Source of the DNA: Petralouisia muris
GTDB taxonomy: Bacteria; Bacillota; Clostridia; Lachnospirales; Lachnospiraceae
Length of the DNA stretch: 64,000 nt
Direction of reading: 5' to 3'
Assembly (NCBI RefSeq): GCF_004793545.1
Contig: NZ_SRYA01000024.1
Span: forward strand, 17,673 to 81,672
Shown: in pieces, positions 25,816 through 35,544 of the stretch
Layout: each line of letters opens with the position of its first letter
Numbering within the stretch: position 1 is the stretch's first letter
Position numbers and translations under genes: made by a program
The notes under the pieces: generated by a model
Told to the model about the DNA's origin: nothing
Databases searched by the model: none
The model's input: only the letters and a program-made list of their open reading frames with translations

Positions 25816-28275
25816 ATGATTGAGAAATTTAATGTGGTGAGAGTCAGATTTCATATAGAAGACAAACAGATTCTGGTGATTCAGGGATGGAAGCATGACA
25901 TGAAACCAGAAGATGAACTGGAAGTAACTTTGGACGGGGAAAAGCTTCCCTGGGTCATGGAAACGTATGACGGCATGGAAGTGCGGCAGCGTTATATGAT
26001 TTACGATCTGGGAATAGAGGAAGAATATTATCTTTATGTAACCTTGCCGGAAGATTTTGACCGGAAAAAAGAACTGGCTCTGTGGGTGATTACAAATTCC
26101 CGCGTGGAACAAAAGAAGCATTCCGTTTATCAGGAAAAGGCTGCCAGCCTGAAGAAGCTTCAGGGAGAAATAGACTTTTTCCTAGAACAGGTAACCCTCA
26201 AAAAAGAACAGTGTTATCTCAAGGGCTGGGCGGCTTCAGCCATTCCGATTACCATCAAGGTAAAAGGGGGCGGCGGAAAAGAAATAGAGGCCAAGGCGTC
26301 CTTTCATGAGCGCAGGGACGTCAGCCAGATTTACCGGGAAACAGAACAGATGCCTGACAGCGGATTTGAGGTGGCGCTGCCCCACAGAGGCATGTCAGCC
26401 GTAACTTTGGAAATCACCAATGGAATTTGTACAAGCCGGGTGAAAGTGCCCATAGTTTCTACCTTTTTCTTTGAAAATATGCTGGGAAACAGCTATCTTG
26501 GAAAAGGGGCAAGATTTCTTCAGCATCATGGATGGAAGCAGTTCTGCGCCCGTACCATGCAGGTGATTGCCCAGAAATCCACCCCTCAGGGGGATTATGA
26601 GAAGTACCGTCAGGCAGTGGCGCCCACAGAAGAGGAACTGAAACGGCAGCGGAATGAGCAATTTGCATATGCCCCGCTGGTGTCTGTTGTGGTGCCTTTA
26701 TATAAGACTCCGATCAAATACCTGGAAAAACTGGTGGAATCGGTGCAGAAGCAGACCTATGCCAATTGGGAACTGTGCCTGTCCGACGGCAGCGGCGAAT
26801 CTTCTCCTCTGGAAAAATATCTGAAAAAGTTAGAAAAACAGGAGAAGAGGGTAAAGGTAATCCGCAATTCTGCGCCTCTTCGGATCTCGGAGAATACCAA
26901 TGCGGCTCTTGCAGCTGCAAAAGGGGACTATGTCGCCTTTGCGGATCATGATGATTTGCTGGCGGAGGATGCACTGTATGAGTGCGTAAAGGTATTGCAG
27001 GAAAGGCCGGAAACAGAATTGATTTATACCGATGAGGACAAGATTTCCATAAATGGAAAGCATTATTTTCAGCCGCATTTCAAATCGGATTATAATCCGG
27101 ATTTGCTCTGCAGTATGAATTATTTCTGTCATCTGGTGGTGGTGAAAAAGGATTTGCTGGAGCGGGCAGGGTGGTTAAATGGGGAATTTGACGGCGCCCA
27201 GGATTATGATTTCGTTCTGCGCTGCTGTGAGCAGACCAATGAGATTTACCATATACCCAGGGTGCTGTATCATTGGCGCGCCCATGAGAATTCCACCTCC
27301 GAGAATCCAGAAAGCAAGAAATATGCATTTGAGGCGGGGAAACGGGCCGTGCAGGCTCATCTGGACAGGCTGCAGATTCCTGCCAAAGTGGAAATGGGAG
27401 AATATCCCGGCCTTTACCGGGTGCATTATCAATGGAAGGAACAGCCTCTGGTGTCCATTTTAATTCCAAATAAAGATCACACGGAGGATTTGGACAAATG
27501 TATCCGTTCCGTGGAAGAACAGTCTTCTTATCGGAATTATGAGTATATTGTCATAGAGAATAACAGCGAGCTGCCGGAAACCTTTGATTATTATAAGAAG
27601 CTGGAAGCGGAAAATGAGAAAGTCCGGGTGGTGTATTGGGAAAAAGAATTTAATTTTGCTGCCATCAATAATTTTGGGGCAGAATTTGCCAGAGGTGAGT
27701 ATTTGCTGTTACTGAATAATGATACGGAGATGATTGGAAAAGACTGTCTCTGGGAGCTGCTGGGTCCCTGCATGCGGGAAGATGTGGGGATTACAGGAGC
27801 CAGACTGTATTATGAGGACGGCACCATACAGCATGCCGGTGTGGTGATTGGGTTTGGCGGAATTGCAGGGCACGCCTTTATTGGATTTGACGGCAAGGCA
27901 AACGGATATTTTTCCAGAATTATCTGCGCCCAGAATTACAGTGCGGTGACAGCGGCCTGTATGATGACGAAAAAATCAGTGTTTGAGCAAGTAGGCGGGC
28001 TGACCGAAGAGCTGGTGGTTGCATTTAATGATATTGATTATTGTATGAAAGTGAAGAAATTTGGAAAGCTGATAGTATATAATCCTTATGCAGAATTATA
28101 TCATTACGAGTCAAAATCCCGGGGACTGGAGGATTCTCCCCAGAAGCAGGAACGTTATTATAAAGAAATGAAGTATTTTGTGACAAGATGGCAGTCTTTT
28201 ATGGATCAGGGAGATCCTTATTATAATCCGAACCTGACATTGTCCAAGGCGGATTTTTCCCTGAGACAGGTGTAA
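25816..28275 (+). CDS. Two-domain GT2 glycosyltransferase with N-terminal beta domain
   Basis: An 819-residue protein. Residues about 1-280 are not a GT; they look beta-rich with two similar halves, perhaps glycan-binding. GT domain 1 starts near 288 (PLVSVVVPLYKTP) with DHDD near 375; GT domain 2 starts near 544 (PLVSILIPNKDH) with LLLLNNDTEM near 632. Such double-GT2 proteins often build a repeating disaccharide or add two linkages, as in rhamnan and O-antigen systems. It lies 11 bases after the Wzt gene, so it probably makes part of the chain this exporter carries. Donors not deducible; dTDP-rhamnose is plausible. Confidence 0.82.
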   Translation: MIEKFNVVRVRFHIEDKQILVIQGWKHDMKPEDELEVTLDGEKLPWVMETYDGMEVRQRYMIYDLGIEEEYYLYVTLPEDFDRKKELALWVITNSRVEQKKHSVYQEKAASLKKLQGEIDFFLEQVTLKKEQCYLKGWAASAIPITIKVKGGGGKEIEAKASFHERRDVSQIYRETEQMPDSGFEVALPHRGMSAVTLEITNGICTSRVKVPIVSTFFFENMLGNSYLGKGARFLQHHGWKQFCARTMQVIAQKSTPQGDYEKYRQAVAPTEEELKRQRNEQFAYAPLVSVVVPLYKTPIKYLEKLVESVQKQTYANWELCLSDGSGESSPLEKYLKKLEKQEKRVKVIRNSAPLRISENTNAALAAAKGDYVAFADHDDLLAEDALYECVKVLQERPETELIYTDEDKISINGKHYFQPHFKSDYNPDLLCSMNYFCHLVVVKKDLLERAGWLNGEFDGAQDYDFVLRCCEQTNEIYHIPRVLYHWRAHENSTSENPESKKYAFEAGKRAVQAHLDRLQIPAKVEMGEYPGLYRVHYQWKEQPLVSILIPNKDHTEDLDKCIRSVEEQSSYRNYEYIVIENNSELPETFDYYKKLEAENEKVRVVYWEKEFNFAAINNFGAEFARGEYLLLLNNDTEMIGKDCLWELLGPCMREDVGITGARLYYEDGTIQHAGVVIGFGGIAGHAFIGFDGKANGYFSRIICAQNYSAVTAACMMTKKSVFEQVGGLTEELVVAFNDIDYCMKVKKFGKLIVYNPYAELYHYESKSRGLEDSPQKQERYYKEMKYFVTRWQSFMDQGDPYYNPNLTLSKADFSLRQV

Positions 28276-28365
28276 GGCTTTGGCAGGACGAAAGACAAAG
28301 ATTGTCTGCAGGAAAAAGAGATACATTTCACTATAGAAGAAATTGTAGTAGGGAAAGAGGTCATA

Positions 28366-30594
28366 ATGAAAAAAATCGGAAATGTCACCTTAGACACATC
28401 CTGCTATTCAGGAAAGGATTTGTACAGTGACGGATGGATCGAGGACAGGATTTTAGAACTGGCAGAGAACTATCCGCCAGAAGAATACAATCGGGTCATT
28501 GCACAGGAGCAGGATTGGGCGGTGATGTATCATCTGGCCCATGAAAGAGAGAATATTTTGAGCTGGTATCCCTTTGAAACGGGAGCAAAGGTTCTGGAGA
28601 TAGGTTCCGGATGCGGGGCAGTGACAGGCGCAGCAGCGGCTGGAGCAGATTCTGTCACCTGCATTGATTTGTCCCTGAAGCGCAGTACAATTAATGGCCT
28701 GCGGAATCAGTGCCGGGATTCTGTCCGGATCTGCGTAGGCAATTTTCAGGATATTGAAAAAGGATTGGAACATGACTTTGATTATGCCACCTTAATCGGA
28801 GTGTTTGAGTATGGCAGGGGGTATATCGGTGGAGAGAAGCCTTACCATGGATTCCTGCGGACAATTATGAATCATTTGAAACCAGGCGGAAGATTGCTGA
28901 TTGCTATAGAAAATAAATTTGGATTAAAGTATTGGGCAGGCTGCAGGGAAGATCACGTGGGAACTTTCTTTGAAGGTCTGGAGGGATATCAGAATACGGA
29001 AGGAGTCCGGACCTTTACCCGGCCGGAGTTGGTTGAGATGTTAGAGGAATGCGGATACAGAAATTACCGCTTTTATTATCCCTATCCCGATTACAAATTT
29101 CCCACGGTGATTTATTCGGACGAATATCTTCCCAGACCAGGAGAACTGGATAAAAATATCTGTAATTTTGACAGGGATCGGCTGGTGCTGATGGATGAAG
29201 GGAAGGTTTTTGACCAGATTTTAAAGGACGGCTTGTTTCCGCTGTACGCCAATTCTTTCTTTTTGGAGATTACCAAAGACCCGGAGGAGGGAAAAGGGCT
29301 GGAAAGCGAAGGGAAATTGGAAATCAGAAAGGAGCCGAGAGGGGAAATAACAGAAGAATTCAAGAAGATAGCGGACCAAAAAAGGATCGTATATACAAAA
29401 TATTCCAGCGGCCGTTCTCCGAAATTTGCTATCCGCACCTGTATTGCCAGAGAGAACGAAGAGTTTCTCCTGTATAAAACGCCGGAATACCCGGCCGGAG
29501 CTTTGCATATCCAGTCCATTGCAGGGGCCAAAGAAAAGCTGGAGAAGCTTTGGGAAGAGAAAAAATTGTATCAGGTGAACCAGTGCTGGCTGGAAGGAGA
29601 AAAGATTTTCTTTGAATATCTGAAAGGGGTTACGCTGGAGGAGAAGCTGGATCAGCTTTTAGAGGAAGGGAAACAGAACAGCGTAAAAGAGCTTCTAAGG
29701 GTGGAAGTAAGGAATATTCTGGAGGCTGCGCCAACCGGAACATTTTCCATGACGCCGGAATTTCAGAAGGTTTTTGGAAATGTAACCTTTTCCCAGGAGG
29801 AGACGGCGGTGGAACCGGCGGATATCGACCTGATTTTTTCTAATATTCTGCTGACTGAGGACGGGAAGCGGCATGTGCTGGATTATGAGTGGACCTTTGA
29901 TTTTCCGGTTCCCGCGGGATATTTGGCATATCGGGCCCTTCATTATTATCTGGATGCCGCTTCGAAACGTAAAATATTAAAAGAAGATTTAAATTTATAT
30001 GAAGAATTTGGAATTACAGCGGATAAGATTCTGAAATATGAAGAAATGGAACGCAATTTTCAGCAGTATATCCGGGGAAATTATGTTCCTGTGGGAGAAC
30101 TTTATCACAGGATGGGTAAGAAAGCTCTGCCCCTTGGAGAAGTTTTAAAGGAAAAAGACAGAAGAAGAATGCAGGTGTATGTGGACTTCGGGGAAGGATT
30201 TTGTGAGGAGCATTCCCGGTTTGTGGATCATGGGTATGATTCTGTGATACAATGTACTGTCTCCATTCCGGAACAGGCCAGGGCCGTATGGATTGATCCT
30301 GCATTAGCTCCCTGCATTTTAAAGGATCTGTCATTGCGCTGGAGCGGGGAAGGACAAAGGGAACCCATTCCCGTAACCTACGCCACCACAGGCTATGAAA
30401 TGAAAAAAAACTGTTATGTATTTGACAATTCTGATCCAAAGATTATAATAGAAGAAATCCCTGAAGGGAAACGTCAGATTGACATTTCCTACCGAATCAG
30501 CATTCTGGAGGAAGAAACTGCCGTCTTGCTGATGGATAGGGTAAATACCAAAGGACGGATGAAAAAGAAGGTCCGGGGGCTGCTGGAAGGGTAA
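28366..30594 (+). CDS. Methyltransferase-kinase fusion, candidate chain-end capping enzyme
   Basis: A 742-residue protein. Residues about 40-250 form a class I SAM methyltransferase (VLEIGSGCG at 76-84). Residues about 350-530 look like a kinase fold: Lys371 in LLYKTP, a hinge-like FFEYLKGVTLEEKL, then DIDLIFSNIL with Asp488 and Asn493, and DYEW with Asp506. Spacings of 5 and 13 equal those of Asp166, Asn171 and Asp184 in protein kinase A. The last 170 residues look beta-rich. E. coli WbdD has the same methyltransferase-then-kinase order and caps O-antigen chains for Wzt. Usual annotation would stop at methyltransferase. The kinase call is motif-based; activity is inference. Confidence 0.72.
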   Translation: MKKIGNVTLDTSCYSGKDLYSDGWIEDRILELAENYPPEEYNRVIAQEQDWAVMYHLAHERENILSWYPFETGAKVLEIGSGCGAVTGAAAAGADSVTCIDLSLKRSTINGLRNQCRDSVRICVGNFQDIEKGLEHDFDYATLIGVFEYGRGYIGGEKPYHGFLRTIMNHLKPGGRLLIAIENKFGLKYWAGCREDHVGTFFEGLEGYQNTEGVRTFTRPELVEMLEECGYRNYRFYYPYPDYKFPTVIYSDEYLPRPGELDKNICNFDRDRLVLMDEGKVFDQILKDGLFPLYANSFFLEITKDPEEGKGLESEGKLEIRKEPRGEITEEFKKIADQKRIVYTKYSSGRSPKFAIRTCIARENEEFLLYKTPEYPAGALHIQSIAGAKEKLEKLWEEKKLYQVNQCWLEGEKIFFEYLKGVTLEEKLDQLLEEGKQNSVKELLRVEVRNILEAAPTGTFSMTPEFQKVFGNVTFSQEETAVEPADIDLIFSNILLTEDGKRHVLDYEWTFDFPVPAGYLAYRALHYYLDAASKRKILKEDLNLYEEFGITADKILKYEEMERNFQQYIRGNYVPVGELYHRMGKKALPLGEVLKEKDRRRMQVYVDFGEGFCEEHSRFVDHGYDSVIQCTVSIPEQARAVWIDPALAPCILKDLSLRWSGEGQREPIPVTYATTGYEMKKNCYVFDNSDPKIIIEEIPEGKRQIDISYRISILEEETAVLLMDRVNTKGRMKKKVRGLLEG

Positions 30595-30627
30595 GGGAAA
30601 GGCCGGAACCGGATAAAGGGATAAAAT

Positions 30628-31986
30628 ATGAGAAAACGAGAACAGTATAAGCATTTATTGAATCTGACTGCAAATTTTATGATGCTGGCAATGGAAGCGG
30701 CAATGTTTGCCTATACCTGGTATATCATTTATTATCCGACGCTGGCTAAAGCAAACCGTCCCTGGCACAGAGGAAACTGGGCGGTGATTGGCATTTATGC
30801 GCTGATTATGTATTTTTTCACCAGAACCTTCGGCGGTTACAGGATCGGGTATCTGCGGATTACCGATGTATGTCTTTCGCAGATTCTGTCTATTTTCTGC
30901 GCAAATGTGGTAGGATATCTGCAAGTGTGCCTGGTGGCAAATGACTACATGCCGGTGCATCCCATGATTATGCTGACATTTACAGAATATCTGGTGATAC
31001 TGCCTGGTGTATATCTGGTAAGATTTGTCTATACCAGGCTGTATCCGCCCAAGAAAATGATAGTGATATACGGGGAGCATTCCCCAGATGACCTGATTCA
31101 GAAGATTAATTCCCGAAAGGACAAGTATAACGTCTGCGCTACGGCCAGCGTTTATCTGGGCTATGAAGAACTGTACACCAGAATATTGGAATATGAGGCG
31201 GTTGTCCTCTGCGATCTTCCCACCAGCATGCGCAATCCCATTTTAAAATTCTGTTTTGACCAGAATAAACGGACATACATTACGCCGAAGATTTCAGACA
31301 TCATTTTGACAGGAACAGAGGCGATCCATCTGTTTGATTCCCCGCTGATGCTGTCCAGGAATCATGGGCTCACCATAGAACAGCGGTTTATAAAGCGGGC
31401 CATGGACATTGTGCTGTCTTTGGTTGCGATAGTAATATCGTCGCCTGTGCTGCTGTTGATCGGACTGTGCATTAAGCTGTACGATAAAGGGCCGGTATTT
31501 TACACCCAGGAACGTCTAACCAGAGGTGGGGAAGTGTTTCAGATCATTAAGTTCCGCAGTATGCGGATGGATTCTGAGCGGGACGGCGCCCAGCTTGCCC
31601 GAAAAGATGACGACAGAATTACGCCGGTGGGGAGAATTATCCGCCAGACCCATTTCGATGAGCTGCCCCAGATTTTTAATATCCTGAAGGGAGAAATGTC
31701 TTTTGTGGGGCCAAGGCCGGAACGGGAAAGCATTGCCAGAGAATATGAGGCTGTTATCCCTGAATTCAGCTTTCGCCTGAAAGTCAAGGCGGGATTGACC
31801 GGGTATGCGCAGATTTATGGAAAATATAACACCACACCCTATGATAAACTGAAATTAGATTTAACCTACATTGAGAACTATTCTTTCTGGATGGATCTGA
31901 AGCTGATGCTGATGACCTTTAAGATTATTTTTCAGAAGGAAAATACGGAAGGAATCGACAAGAAACAGAGGACGGCGGTAAAATAA
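30628..31986 (+). CDS. Polyprenyl glycosylphosphotransferase (priming enzyme)
   Basis: A 452-residue protein that transfers a sugar-1-phosphate to undecaprenyl phosphate to start chain synthesis. The N-terminal half has about four membrane segments; a further one at about 255-285 leads into the catalytic domain. Family motifs: KRAMDIVLS, PVFYTQERLTRGG, FKIIKFRSM-like IIKFRSMRMD, DELPQIFNILKGEMSFVGPRPE, and KAGLTGYAQIYG. This is the CpsE/WbaP-like class with a CoA-binding-like middle region. The sugar (glucose, galactose or an N-acetylated sugar) cannot be read off. It follows the methyltransferase-kinase gene by 33 bases. Confidence 0.93.
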   Translation: MRKREQYKHLLNLTANFMMLAMEAAMFAYTWYIIYYPTLAKANRPWHRGNWAVIGIYALIMYFFTRTFGGYRIGYLRITDVCLSQILSIFCANVVGYLQVCLVANDYMPVHPMIMLTFTEYLVILPGVYLVRFVYTRLYPPKKMIVIYGEHSPDDLIQKINSRKDKYNVCATASVYLGYEELYTRILEYEAVVLCDLPTSMRNPILKFCFDQNKRTYITPKISDIILTGTEAIHLFDSPLMLSRNHGLTIEQRFIKRAMDIVLSLVAIVISSPVLLLIGLCIKLYDKGPVFYTQERLTRGGEVFQIIKFRSMRMDSERDGAQLARKDDDRITPVGRIIRQTHFDELPQIFNILKGEMSFVGPRPERESIAREYEAVIPEFSFRLKVKAGLTGYAQIYGKYNTTPYDKLKLDLTYIENYSFWMDLKLMLMTFKIIFQKENTEGIDKKQRTAVK

Positions 31987-31997
31987 GGAGAAGCAGA

Positions 31998-32744
31998 ATG
32001 GAAGAGCAAATATCCGTATCCGTGATTATGCCGGCTTATAACGCCGGAAACTATATTGGACAGGCCATTGAGTCTGTTTTGTGCCAGGAGGTTCCGCTGG
32101 AGCTGCTGGTAATTGACGACTGTTCCTCTGACAATACCGTTGCTGTTGTCAAACAGTATACCAGGGATGAAAGAGTGGCATTAATCTGCAATGAGCAGAA
32201 TCAGGGGGCTGCGGAAAGCCGGAATACAGGAATCCGCCGCGCCAGAGGAAAATATCTGGCGTTTCTGGATGCGGACGACTGGTGGCAGCAGGGCAAATTA
32301 AAGCTTCAGTGTACAAAGCTGCAGGAGACAGGCATGGTTTTATGCTGCACAGGCCGGGAACTGATGAACGCCGACGGTTCGTCCAGAGGAAAAAGCATTG
32401 GGGCTCCAGAAATAATTACTTATGCCATGCTGCTTCGGACCAACAGTATTGCCTGCTCTTCTGTGGTGATGAAAACAGAGGCAGCAAGAGAATTTTATAT
32501 GAGCCATGACGAGCTTCATGAGGATTATATTTTATGGCTGAAGGTTCTGAAAAAGTACGGCAATGCCTGCGGAATCAATGAACCCATGCTGAAATCCAGA
32601 ATGAGCCAGGGGGGAAAATCCAGGAATAAGCTGAAATCAGCCCGAATGCATTTCGGCGTATACCGTCTGATGGGAATTGGACGGCTTGCGTCCTGTTACT
32701 ATTTTCTGATGTACATGTTTCATGGCGTCCGTAAATATTTGTAA
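31998..32744 (+). CDS. GT2 glycosyltransferase
   Basis: A 248-residue GT-A protein: SVIMPAYNAGNYIGQAIESVL, IDDCSSDNT, and the acidic LDADDWW near residue 90. No membrane segment. AAGGAG precedes the ATG; it lies 11 bases after the priming transferase, so it is a candidate for adding an early sugar on the primed lipid. The C-terminal 30 residues are hydrophobic and basic, possibly for membrane contact. Donor unknown. Confidence 0.85.
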   Translation: MEEQISVSVIMPAYNAGNYIGQAIESVLCQEVPLELLVIDDCSSDNTVAVVKQYTRDERVALICNEQNQGAAESRNTGIRRARGKYLAFLDADDWWQQGKLKLQCTKLQETGMVLCCTGRELMNADGSSRGKSIGAPEIITYAMLLRTNSIACSSVVMKTEAAREFYMSHDELHEDYILWLKVLKKYGNACGINEPMLKSRMSQGGKSRNKLKSARMHFGVYRLMGIGRLASCYYFLMYMFHGVRKYL

Positions 32745-32809
32745 ACGAATATGTTTCACATTATTGTATGCAGATGATATGCAAATGGAAAGGTGAGGAG
32801 CAGTTAGTT

Positions 32810-33586
32810 ATGAGAGAAAGAATCAAGAACTTTTTCCGTTACCGTTTTCTGTTGGGAGAACTGGTAAAAAAGGGAATTAAGCTGAAATACAGAAGGTCGT
32901 ATCTGGGAATCATATGGTCTATGTTAGAGCCGCTGTTAACCACATGCGTGCTGACCATTGTGTTTGGGACGCTGTTCGGCAACGACGATCCTACGTTTCC
33001 GGTGTATATTTTAAGCGGGCGTCTCCTATATTCCTTCTTTTCCCAGGGGACAACAGGGGCGCTGAAATCCATTCGGGCCAATGCCTCTATGATTAAGAAG
33101 GTGTATGTGCCGAAATACCTTTATCCTTTGTCCAGCGTGCTCTTTAATTATATTATATTTTTGATTTCTCTGGCGGTATTGATTGTCCTGGCAATGGTTT
33201 TTCGGGTATTTCCGACTTTATATATCCTGTGGGCGATTCCCTGCCTGCTGCTTTTGCTGCTGCTTTCTTACGGGGTGGGGATGATTTTAGCTACCATCGG
33301 AGTGTTTTTTCGGGATATGGAATATCTTTGGAATGTATTGCTAATGCTGGTTATGTACACCTGTGCGATTTTCTATTCTCCGGATCGATTGTTAAAAAGC
33401 GGTTACGGCTGGATTCTAAAATGGAATCCATTGTACTGCATTATCGCCAATTTCAGGCATGCTGTATTCGGGGAACCGATGCATTTTAAAATGTTTCTGT
33501 ATGCCGCTGCTTTCAGTGTGGCTTCCTTAATCCTGGGGCTGGTTGTCTTTTACAGGAAACAGGATGAATTTATCTTGCAGATATAA
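32810..33586 (+). CDS. Second ABC-2 polysaccharide exporter permease (TagG/Wzm type)
   Basis: A 258-residue membrane protein, about six spans, with KGIKLKYRRSYLGIIWSMLEP, the same family mark as the permease at 23692 but clearly divergent. The longer frame from 32768 is not used because GGTGAGGAG at 32792-32800 fits the ATG at 32810. It pairs with the ATPase at 33605. It probably exports another lipid-linked polymer, such as the polyol-phosphate polymer whose genes follow. Confidence 0.9.
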   Translation: MRERIKNFFRYRFLLGELVKKGIKLKYRRSYLGIIWSMLEPLLTTCVLTIVFGTLFGNDDPTFPVYILSGRLLYSFFSQGTTGALKSIRANASMIKKVYVPKYLYPLSSVLFNYIIFLISLAVLIVLAMVFRVFPTLYILWAIPCLLLLLLLSYGVGMILATIGVFFRDMEYLWNVLLMLVMYTCAIFYSPDRLLKSGYGWILKWNPLYCIIANFRHAVFGEPMHFKMFLYAAAFSVASLILGLVVFYRKQDEFILQI

Positions 33587-33604
33587 CGGGAAAGGGAGAG
33601 GGAA

Positions 33605-34342
33605 ATGGCAAAAGAAATAATTCGGGTAGAACATGTAGGCATGAAATTCAATCTCAGCAAGGAAAAGGTGGACAGCCTGAAAGAATATGTGATTAAATCT
33701 TTAAAACGTCAGTTGGAATACAACGAGTTCTGGGCCCTGAAAGATATTAATTTCACATTGGAAAAGGGAGACCGTCTGGGGATTCTGGGCCTGAACGGGG
33801 CAGGAAAAAGCACCTTGCTGAAAGTAATTGCAGGAGTGTTCAAGCCCACAGAGGGCAAGGTTTACAAAAAAGGGAAGATTGCTCCGCTGCTGGAGCTTGG
33901 GGCCGGGTTTGATATGCAGTACACCGGAGCGGAAAATATTTATCTCTATGGAGCGGTGTTGGGATACAGCAAGAAATTTATAGAAGAAAAATTTGATGAT
34001 ATCGTAGCTTTTTCGGAATTGGATAAATTTATCGACGTTCCCCTGAAAAATTATTCCTCCGGGATGAAATCCAGACTGGGATTTTCCATTGCCACCGTGG
34101 TGGCGCCAGAGATTCTGATTCTGGATGAGGTGCTGTCTGTGGGGGACGCAAAGTTCAGAAAGAAAAGCGAAGGCAAGATTATGAGTATGTTTGATAAGGG
34201 CGTGACGGTGTTGTTTGTGTCTCACTCCTTAGAACAGGTCTGTCGGCTGTGCAATAAAGCGGTTATTCTGGATCATGGGACAATCAAAGCCTTCGGCGGC
34301 ATTGAAGAGGTGGCGGAGGTGTACCGGAAGATGCTGGAGTAA
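33605..34342 (+). CDS. Second ABC polysaccharide exporter ATPase (TagH/Wzt type, short)
   Basis: A 245-residue ATPase: Walker A GLNGAGKST near residue 64, signature YSSGMKSRLGFS, Walker B ILILDEVLSVGD, switch His in FVSHS. It ends right after the ATPase core, with no C-terminal glycan-binding extension, in contrast to the ATPase at 24542. By analogy, exporters of this short type do not need a chain-end mark. It lies 18 bases after its permease; a 142-base gap with a likely promoter follows. Confidence 0.92.
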   Translation: MAKEIIRVEHVGMKFNLSKEKVDSLKEYVIKSLKRQLEYNEFWALKDINFTLEKGDRLGILGLNGAGKSTLLKVIAGVFKPTEGKVYKKGKIAPLLELGAGFDMQYTGAENIYLYGAVLGYSKKFIEEKFDDIVAFSELDKFIDVPLKNYSSGMKSRLGFSIATVVAPEILILDEVLSVGDAKFRKKSEGKIMSMFDKGVTVLFVSHSLEQVCRLCNKAVILDHGTIKAFGGIEEVAEVYRKMLE

Positions 34343-34416
34343 AGAAGCGGCAGAGTGCAGAAGCCCTTTTGCAGAGGCGCAGGGCCGACGGAAGGGGGCT
34401 GCCGGTTTTGGCAAAG

Positions 34417-34445
34417 TTGCAATGGAGCATAAATTGTGATATATT
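34417..34445 (+). promoter_or_regulatory. Likely promoter for the CDP-ribitol block
   Basis: TTGCAA at 34417-34422, 17 bases, TATATT at 34440-34445. It lies 39 bases before the TTG start of the GT2 gene at 34485 and could drive that gene and the following tarIJ and polymerase genes. Confidence 0.45.
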
Positions 34446-34484
34446 GGTAAAAATTATGAATTGACAATTACGGAGGAAGAAAAA

Positions 34485-35495
34485 TTGAAGCTGATCATAC
34501 AGATTCCATGCTATAACGAAGCAGAGACGCTGGAAATCGCATTGAATGACCTGCCGAAGCAGATAGAAGGAATTGATGAAATTGAATATCTGATTATCAA
34601 TGACGGCAGTAAAGACAATACGGTGGAGGTTGCCCGAAACTGGGGCGTCAACTATGTGGTGGATTTGAAACGGAACAAAGGGCTTGCCAAAGGATTTATG
34701 GCAGGGCTGGACGCCTGTCTGAGGAACGGGGCGGATATTATCGTTAACACAGACGCCGACAACCAGTATTGTGCAGATGATATTGAGAAAATTGTCCGTC
34801 CGATTCTGGAAGGGAAAACAGATATTGTCATCGGTGCAAGGCCGGTGGATGACACGGAGCACTGGTCTCCGTTAAAGAAAAAGCTTCAGCATTTCGGAAG
34901 CTGGGTGGTGCGCAAGGCCTCCCGCAGCGATATTCCCGACGCTCCCAGCGGTTTTCGGGCCTATAGCCGGGAAGCAGCCATGCGCCTGAATGTAGTCAAC
35001 GAATATACTTATACCTTAGAGACCATTGTTCAGGCAGGAAGAAGCAAGATTGCCATGGAATCCGTGCCTATCCGCACCAATGCGGAGCTTAGGCCCTCCC
35101 GGCTGTTCAGCAGTATGTTCGGGTATGTGAAGAAATCCATGCTTACGATTTTAAGGGCGTTTATGATGTACCGCCCCCTGATGGTATTTTCCATTATCGG
35201 AAGTATTATTTTTGCCCTGGGGCTTGCCATTGGCATACGGTTTCTGGTTTATTTCATCGGCGGAAGCGGCGCAGGCCATATGCAGTCTTTGATTCTGGCA
35301 AGCACGCTGATGCTGCTGGGCTTCCAGACCTTTATTGTAGGGCTTTTGGCAGATATTATCTCGGCAAACCGAAAGATATTAGAGGATGTCCAGTATCATG
35401 TACGGAAATTGGATTTTGACAAAGATGTGGAAAAAAAGAACGAAATGAAAGACATGGAAAAAGAGGGGAAACCGGAATCAGGCAAAGAGATGTAA
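34485..35495 (+). CDS. Membrane GT2, polyprenyl-phosphate glycosyltransferase type (TTG start)
   Basis: A 336-residue protein: a DPM1/GtrB-like GT2 domain (IIQIPCYNEAETLEIAL, NDGSKDNT, NTDADNQY) to about residue 225, then two membrane segments (about 230-255 and 270-295) and a charged tail. GGAGG at 34472-34476 stands 8 bases before the TTG at 34485, so that is the likely start; an in-frame TTG at 34461 lacks a site. It would make an undecaprenyl-phosphate-linked sugar. The GT-C-like protein at 45863 is a possible user on the outer face. Confidence 0.82.
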   Translation: MKLIIQIPCYNEAETLEIALNDLPKQIEGIDEIEYLIINDGSKDNTVEVARNWGVNYVVDLKRNKGLAKGFMAGLDACLRNGADIIVNTDADNQYCADDIEKIVRPILEGKTDIVIGARPVDDTEHWSPLKKKLQHFGSWVVRKASRSDIPDAPSGFRAYSREAAMRLNVVNEYTYTLETIVQAGRSKIAMESVPIRTNAELRPSRLFSSMFGYVKKSMLTILRAFMMYRPLMVFSIIGSIIFALGLAIGIRFLVYFIGGSGAGHMQSLILASTLMLLGFQTFIVGLLADIISANRKILEDVQYHVRKLDFDKDVEKKNEMKDMEKEGKPESGKEM

Positions 35496-35544
35496 AGAAA
35501 GCGATAAATAGAATCAGACAGAAATCAGTCAGGAGGGCTGGAAC

